Below, piece after piece: positions 5,098-9,466 of a DNA stretch of 9,466 bases (the first letter of the stretch is position 1; each line of letters starts with the position of its first letter). Source of the DNA: Clostridia bacterium (lineage in GTDB: Bacteria > Bacillota > Clostridia > Oscillospirales > CAG-272). The stretch covers positions 1-9,466 of the forward strand of contig JAFQWT010000047.1 of assembly GCA_017407375.1 (NCBI GenBank), read 5' to 3'. Under the pieces are notes generated by a model. The model searched no databases, was not told where the DNA came from, and was given only the letters and a program-made list of their open reading frames with translations. The position numbers and the translations under genes are program-made.

Positions 5098-6237
5098 TCA
5101 TTTACTTTTCTTCTCCTCGGCGAGCGAGATATAGCGCGCTCTGGCCTCGGCGATGATCGTTTTCCACGGCTGGGGGATGGTGGCGCGGGCGCGCTCACCG
5201 ACCTTGCGGGCGGTGGGGAGGGCGGCGGTCATGACCTCAAAGAGAGACTCGGGGGAGTTCTCACAGTGGTAGGCGTTGTCGCCGTCCACGGTGCCCTCGG
5301 CGGCACACGAGCCGCGCACCAGCACCGAGGGGGTACCGGCGACGGCCGCCTCACGGACGACCATCGGGGCGTTATCGTAGATCGAGGGGAACAGGAAAAG
5401 GTCGGCGGCGGCGTAGAGCTCAAGCAGAGACTCGCGGTCGGCCATATGACCGAGGAAGCGGACGTTGGGCGTCAGCCCCAGCGCCTCGGCATGGGCCACG
5501 ATGGCGTCACGGTCGGGTCCCTGGCCGACAAACGCCGCGCGGAAGGGGCGGCCGTCCTTGCCGTAAAGGGCCAGCGCCTCCAAGATCGTCCTTATGTTCT
5601 TTTTCCAGTGGTGCTGACCGACAAAGAGGAAAAGCGGTCCCTCGCTGTGACCGAAAAGCTCGGAAAGCATCTCGTCCGCCGTGCCCTCGGGGGTCCAGGG
5701 GTCGGTGCCGTTCGGCATGACGCGCAGGGGCCCACGGTAGCCGTAGGAGCGCAGGACCTCGGCCGTTGCGTTGTTGACGGCCCACACCTCGTCGCACGAT
5801 TCGTAGAACTTCACCACGATGCGCGTGCCAAGCTTGGCAAGGAGCTTGGAGTGGGTCTTGGCGAGGAAGTCGTCATAATACTTCGAATGGAAGGTGGCAA
5901 TGAGGGGAAGGCCGCGCTTTTTGGCCACGCGGCGCGCCGCCCGCCCCGCCCCAAAGGGGGAATGGGCGTGAACGGCATCCAGCGCTAAGGCATCGACCTG
6001 CTTCTTAAAGGCGGGGTCCATCGAGGGCACGCCCACACGGTAGGGCTCGCCGGGCAGACGGAAGCCGCGGAAAAAGAGGCAGGGGAAGGGCCGTTTTCCG
6101 AGGGGGTCGTCGTTTCTTGGCGCGATGTAATAGGCCTCGTCTCCCGTGCGGCAAAGCTCGGTGACGTAGTTCTTAACGACCGTCCCCACCCCGTCAAGCT
6201 CGGGGGGAAAGACGTCGGTAAATTCGCCGATACGCAT
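5098..6237 (-). CDS. GT4-type (GT-B fold) glycosyltransferase
   Basis: A 379-residue enzyme of normal GT4 length. The N-terminal acceptor domain (about 1-175) shows the glycine-rich opening DVFPPELDGVGTVVKNY (8-24), HAHSPFGAGRAARR (90-103) and TFHSKYYDDF (115-124). The C-terminal nucleotide-sugar domain shows PNGTD (175-179), FVGQHHWKKNIRTILEAL (205-222), VGQGPDRDAI (237-246), RFLGHMADRESLLELYAAAD (260-279) and PSIYDNAPMVVREAAVAGTP (284-303). The last is the E-x7-E site, here D288...E296. Such enzymes move a sugar from a nucleotide donor, typically to a lipid or cell-envelope glycan. Neither donor nor acceptor can be told here; relatives include diacylglycerol glucosyltransferases. There is no membrane segment, so it is cytosolic or peripheral. 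Its start lies four bases past the isomerase stop and lacks a clear ribosome site, suggesting translational coupling as the last gene of the operon. Confidence 0.92.
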   Translation of the reverse strand: MRIGEFTDVFPPELDGVGTVVKNYVTELCRTGDEAYYIAPRNDDPLGKRPFPCLFFRGFRLPGEPYRVGVPSMDPAFKKQVDALALDAVHAHSPFGAGRAARRVAKKRGLPLIATFHSKYYDDFLAKTHSKLLAKLGTRIVVKFYESCDEVWAVNNATAEVLRSYGYRGPLRVMPNGTDPWTPEGTADEMLSELFGHSEGPLFLFVGQHHWKKNIRTILEALALYGKDGRPFRAAFVGQGPDRDAIVAHAEALGLTPNVRFLGHMADRESLLELYAAADLFLFPSIYDNAPMVVREAAVAGTPSVLVRGSCAAEGTVDGDNAYHCENSPESLFEVMTAALPTARKVGERARATIPQPWKTIIAEARARYISLAEEKKSK

Positions 6238-6241
6238 GGGC

Positions 6242-6985
6242 TCAGCGGATGTCGACGGGGAAGAGGATCTTCAGCTGGTTGACGCGGCTGCGGTAGGCGG
6301 CCTCGCGCTTATCGGCGATAAGCTTCTGATAGATCGACTCGCGCGCCTCGTTGTAGGAGACGGGCTTCGGCTCGTTTTTCGCGTTCAGGCGGATGAGGTG
6401 ATAGCCGAACTGGGTCTTGACGGGGGCGGACACGGTGCCGACCTCCATCGAGAAGGCGGCCTCCTCAAACTCGGGCACCATCTGGCCGCGGCCAAACTCG
6501 CCAAGGTTGCCGCCCGCCTCCTTCGAGGGGCAGGAGGAGTACGCGGTGGCGGCCTCCTCAAAGGTCTTGTCACCGGCGGCGAGCTCGGCGGCGATGCGGG
6601 CCGCCTCCTCCTCGGTCTCGACGAGGATGTGCGAGGCGTTGACCGTCTCACCCTGCGTGAATTTATCGGTGTTCTCGTCGTAGAAGGCGCGGACCTCCTC
6701 CTCCTTGACGTCGGCTTTCGCGATCGCCTTGCGGATGGCGTACTCGGTGAGCAGCGACTCCTTGGCGCGCTTCAGCTGGGCCTGGAACTCGGCCTCGGCC
6801 TCAAGAAGGTTCTTCTGGGCGTCGAGAAGGAAGAGCTTCTGTGCGACCAGCTCCTCAACGAGGGCGCGGCGCCCCTCGGCGGTGTTGTAGCGCTCGGCAC
6901 GCGGGCCAAGCGCCTGCATCATAGCGGCAAGGTCGGCCTCGGTCACGGCAAGGCCACCCACGGTGGCAAGGATCTTTTCGTTCAT
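6242..6985 (-). CDS. Parvulin-type peptidyl-prolyl cis-trans isomerase without signal peptide
   Basis: A 247-residue protein. Residues 1-110 are a helical, SurA-like N-terminal region: MNEKILATVGGLAVTEADL (1-19), then charged amphipathic helices. The parvulin domain spans about 114-203. It has ASHILVETEEEAARIAAEL (117-135, catalytic-type His119), YSSCPSKEAGGNLGEFGRGQ (149-168), MVPEFEEAAFSM (169-180) and FGYHLIRL (193-200, His196). A helical tail closes the protein. Parvulins speed proline isomerisation during folding. Extracellular PrsA relatives carry a lipoprotein signal, but this one has none and should act in the cytosol. The start is set by AAAGGA seven to eight bases upstream. It sits between ileS (14-bp gap) and the glycosyltransferase (4-bp gap), in one transcript. 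The client protein is unknown; the link to translation is only positional. Confidence 0.93.
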   Translation of the reverse strand: MNEKILATVGGLAVTEADLAAMMQALGPRAERYNTAEGRRALVEELVAQKLFLLDAQKNLLEAEAEFQAQLKRAKESLLTEYAIRKAIAKADVKEEEVRAFYDENTDKFTQGETVNASHILVETEEEAARIAAELAAGDKTFEEAATAYSSCPSKEAGGNLGEFGRGQMVPEFEEAAFSMEVGTVSAPVKTQFGYHLIRLNAKNEPKPVSYNEARESIYQKLIADKREAAYRSRVNQLKILFPVDIR

Positions 6986-6999
6986 GGTCGTTTCCTTTC

Positions 7000-9466
7000 T
7001 TACAGGCGGCGGACCGAAACGGTCACGCTCTCATCGCCGAGCTTCCACTCACGCCCGCCGTCCTCGGCGGCGGGGAGGAGGGTGTCGGTCAGGGTGGCGG
7101 CGCCGATCTCCTCGGCGTTCTTTTTAAGGATGGCAAGGACGGTCTCACTGCCCGACACACCCAGCGCGATGTGGTCGGTCACAAGGAACCCGCTCTCCTT
7201 ACGCATCGTTTGGATCTTGCTGACGAGCTCGCGGACGTACCCCTCCTCGATGAGGGCCTCGGTGAGGCGGGTGTCCAGCACCACGGTCACACCGTGGTCG
7301 GCGGCCGACTCAAAGCCCTCGGCCTTCACCATATCGATGAGCAGGTCCTCCTCGGTAAGGCGGAGCTCCTCCCCCGCATTCTCGAAGGTGAGCGCCCCCT
7401 CGGCCTTTAAGGTATCGTAGGCGGCGTTGCCGTCAAGCGCCGAAAGGGCCGACTTGATAAAGCCGAGGTGCTTACCGTACTTCGGCCCCACGGTACGGAG
7501 CTGCGGGCGGAAGGTGTAGGTCGTGAAATCGCGCACCGAGTCGGTGAAGGAGACCTCCTTCACGTTCAGCTCGTCACGGATGATGTCAAGGTACTCCTCG
7601 CTCATCTCGACCCCCTGTACGAACATCGTGCCAAGGGGCTGGCGGTTCTTCACCCCCGCCGAGGCGCGCGCCGCGCGGCCCAGCGTGACCACGGAAAGCA
7701 CCGCGTCCATGGCCTTTTCAAGGTCTTTGTCAACAAAACTTGTCAAAACCTCAGGGAAGTCGCAAAGATGCACGCTCTCGGGCGCCGAGGGGTCCTGCGT
7801 GGCGACCAGGTTGCGGTAGATGTCCTCGGAGAGGAAGGGGAGCATGGGCGCTGTGAGCTTAGAAAGCGTCACAAGGCAGGTGTGGAGCGTCTGGTAGGCG
7901 GCCACCTTGTCGGCCTCCATGCCCTTCGCCCAGAAGCGCTCACGCCCGCGGCGGACGTACCAGTTGGAGAGGTCGTTGACAAGCTCCTGCAGGGCGCGCG
8001 CCGTTTCGGGGATCTCGTAAGCGGCCAGGCGGCGGTCGACCTCACCGACCGTGGAATAGAGACGCGAGAGGATCCAGCGGTCCATGACCGTGAGGGGAAG
8101 GTCCGAAAGGGTGTGCTTGGTGGCGTCAAAGCCGTCGATGTTGGCGTACAGCACGTAGAAGGCGTAGGTGTTCCAGAGCGTGCCCATCATCTTGTTGCGC
8201 CCCTCCAGCACCGCGCCCTCGTGGTACTTGTTGGGGAGCCACGGCGCGCTGTTCGAGTAGAAGTACCAGCGGATGGCGTCGGCGCCGTACTTGGAAAGCT
8301 CCTCCATCGGGTCGGCGGCGTTGCCCTTGGACTTCGACATCTTCTGTCCGTCCTTGTCCAGCACGTGGCCAAGCACGATGACGTTCTTGTAGGGGGCCTT
8401 GTGGAAGATGAGGGTGGAGATCGCCATCAGCGAATAGAACCAGCCGCGCGTTTGGTCGATGGCCTCACTGATAAAGTCGGCGGGGAAGTTCTCCTCGAAG
8501 ATATCCTTGTTCTCAAAGGGGTAATGCCACTGGGCAAAGGGCATAGCGCCCGAGTCGAACCAGCAGTCGATGACCTCGGGGGTGCGGCGCATCTCGCGGT
8601 GGCAGTGCGGGCACTCAATGATAACATCATCGATGTAGGGGCGGTGAAGCTCCACGCCCTCGGGGCAGTTCTTGGCGAGCTTACGCAGCTCCTCCCGCGA
8701 GCCGACCGAGATAAGGTGCCCGCACTCACACGTCCAGATGTTGAGCGGCGTGCCCCAATAGCGGTTGCGCGAAAGGCCCCAGTCCTGCACGTTCTTCAGC
8801 CAGTCGCCAAAGCGCCCCTCGCCAATGGTGGCGGGGATCCAGTTGACCGTCTTATTGTTGGCGATCAGCTCCTCCCGCACCTCGCTCATCTTAATGAACC
8901 ACGTGTCCTGCGCGTAGTAGATGAGGGGGGTGTTACAGCGCCAGCAGAAGGGGTACTCGTGCTCAAACTTCGGCGCCGAGAAGAGGAGACCGCGCCCGTC
9001 AAGGTCGGTAAGGATGACGGGGTCGGCATCCTTGACGAATTTCCCCGCCGCGGGGGCGCCCTCCTTCATCTCACCGCGGGCATCGACCAGCTGGATGAAG
9101 GGAAGGCCGTAATTGCGGCCAATGCGGGAGTCATCGTCACCGAACGCGGGGGCGATATGCACGATGCCCGTACCGTCGGACATCGAAACGTAGCCGTCGC
9201 AAAGGACGTAATGCGCGCGCTTCTTTTGCGCCTTGGCAATGGCGGCGGCGCCGTCGTAAAGCGGCTCGTACTCGCGGCCCTCAAGCTCCTTGCCCTTCAT
9301 GGTGTCAAGGATCTCGTAGGCGGGGGCGCCGTCCTTGGAAAGCGGGCCGAGGACGGTGTCAAGCAGGGGCTTTGCCATGTAATAGGTATAGCCGTCCGCC
9401 GCCTTCACGCGGCAGTAGGTGTACTCGGGGTTCACGCACAGCGCGTTGTTGGAGGGCAGGGTCCAC
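7000..9466 (-). CDS. ileS: Isoleucyl-tRNA synthetase, N-terminus outside window
   Basis: 821 C-terminal residues of a class I synthetase that charges tRNA-Ile. The frame continues through the right edge: it begins WTLPSNNALCVNPEY, the usual 'PWTLPSN' start of the editing domain, so GTG 9433-9435 is not the start. Roughly 220 residues, including the HIGH motif, are missing. Editing-domain residues GTGIVHIAPAFGDDD precede a two-part zinc-type cluster (CECGH, then CPHCH). KMSKS follows at 8329-8343 in the context DKDGQKMSKSKGNAADP. Next are the WYVRRGRERFW anticodon-binding segment and a long C-terminal domain ending VSKIQTMRKESGF...SVTVSVRRL. This tail, without a terminal zinc finger, and the implied total of about 1,040 residues point to the long, eukaryote-like IleRS type common in Clostridia. 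It heads the operon with the isomerase and glycosyltransferase. Any T-box leader would lie outside the window. Confidence 0.97.
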   Translation of the reverse strand, partial: WTLPSNNALCVNPEYTYCRVKAADGYTYYMAKPLLDTVLGPLSKDGAPAYEILDTMKGKELEGREYEPLYDGAAAIAKAQKKRAHYVLCDGYVSMSDGTGIVHIAPAFGDDDSRIGRNYGLPFIQLVDARGEMKEGAPAAGKFVKDADPVILTDLDGRGLLFSAPKFEHEYPFCWRCNTPLIYYAQDTWFIKMSEVREELIANNKTVNWIPATIGEGRFGDWLKNVQDWGLSRNRYWGTPLNIWTCECGHLISVGSREELRKLAKNCPEGVELHRPYIDDVIIECPHCHREMRRTPEVIDCWFDSGAMPFAQWHYPFENKDIFEENFPADFISEAIDQTRGWFYSLMAISTLIFHKAPYKNVIVLGHVLDKDGQKMSKSKGNAADPMEELSKYGADAIRWYFYSNSAPWLPNKYHEGAVLEGRNKMMGTLWNTYAFYVLYANIDGFDATKHTLSDLPLTVMDRWILSRLYSTVGEVDRRLAAYEIPETARALQELVNDLSNWYVRRGRERFWAKGMEADKVAAYQTLHTCLVTLSKLTAPMLPFLSEDIYRNLVATQDPSAPESVHLCDFPEVLTSFVDKDLEKAMDAVLSVVTLGRAARASAGVKNRQPLGTMFVQGVEMSEEYLDIIRDELNVKEVSFTDSVRDFTTYTFRPQLRTVGPKYGKHLGFIKSALSALDGNAAYDTLKAEGALTFENAGEELRLTEEDLLIDMVKAEGFESAADHGVTVVLDTRLTEALIEEGYVRELVSKIQTMRKESGFLVTDHIALGVSGSETVLAILKKNAEEIGAATLTDTLLPAAEDGGREWKLGDESVTVSVRRL

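Noticed and set aside
4140..5198. Minus-strand frame spanning spoVAE and the 104-bp repeats
   Set aside because: It crosses the tandem repeats, whose length is not a multiple of three, crosses the terminator at 5073-5097, and has no credible domain.
4834..5988. Plus-strand 384-codon frame antisense to the glycosyltransferase
   Set aside because: No recognisable domain; it starts inside the repeat and passes through a terminator.
6236..7420. Plus-strand 394-codon frame antisense to the isomerase and the ileS end
   Set aside because: It spans two real genes and the gap between them; the translation is low complexity without a start signal.

Overview
The window comes from a GC-rich, spore-forming Firmicute, most likely an uncultured gut-type member of class Clostridia. 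The evidence is a spoVAC-spoVAD-spoVAE cluster, a DUF975 membrane protein, a long-type isoleucyl-tRNA synthetase, Bacillus-like promoters and Shine-Dalgarno sites, and U-tract hairpin terminators. Intergenic stretches carry palindromic repeats of a kind I associate with gut Clostridia. No species can be named from sequence alone.

Left part (1-1891). A partial gene on the minus strand (1-1140) encodes a protein resembling the N-terminal part of GH65/GH95-type glycoside hydrolases or phosphorylases. It has a strong sigma-A-type promoter at 1172-1200. Next comes a compact, AT-richer cassette: a small acidic protein of unknown function (1307-1546, minus) is divergent from a 65-residue Cro/CI-type HTH regulator (1641-1838, plus). 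A 94-bp intergenic region with symmetrical GGGGAT operator-like repeats overlaps both promoters. Terminators sharing the same 13-nt stem arm close both ends.

Middle (1892-5097). A 230-bp non-coding stretch is a string of small hairpins separated by TCGATAT-type motifs. Then come a DUF975 membrane-protein gene (minus) and, divergently, the spoVAC-AD-AE operon (plus). SpoVA proteins move dipicolinic acid into the forespore and release it at germination. A good match to a forespore sigma-G promoter lies upstream of spoVAC, almost touching the DUF975 promoter. Downstream of spoVAE are a perfect 104-bp tandem duplication with a partial third copy, a separate palindromic repeat, and a bidirectional terminator.

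Right part (5098-9466, all minus). This is a compact housekeeping-like operon read right to left: ileS (5' end outside the window), a cytosolic parvulin-type peptidyl-prolyl isomerase, and a GT4-type glycosyltransferase. Gaps are 14 bp and 4 bp, and the bidirectional terminator ends the operon. Because of the high GC content, long antisense open frames occur opposite nearly every real gene; they are not annotated.

The least explained part is the acidic-protein/HTH cassette with its symmetrical operators and twin terminators. Second is the repeat-rich zone behind spoVAE.
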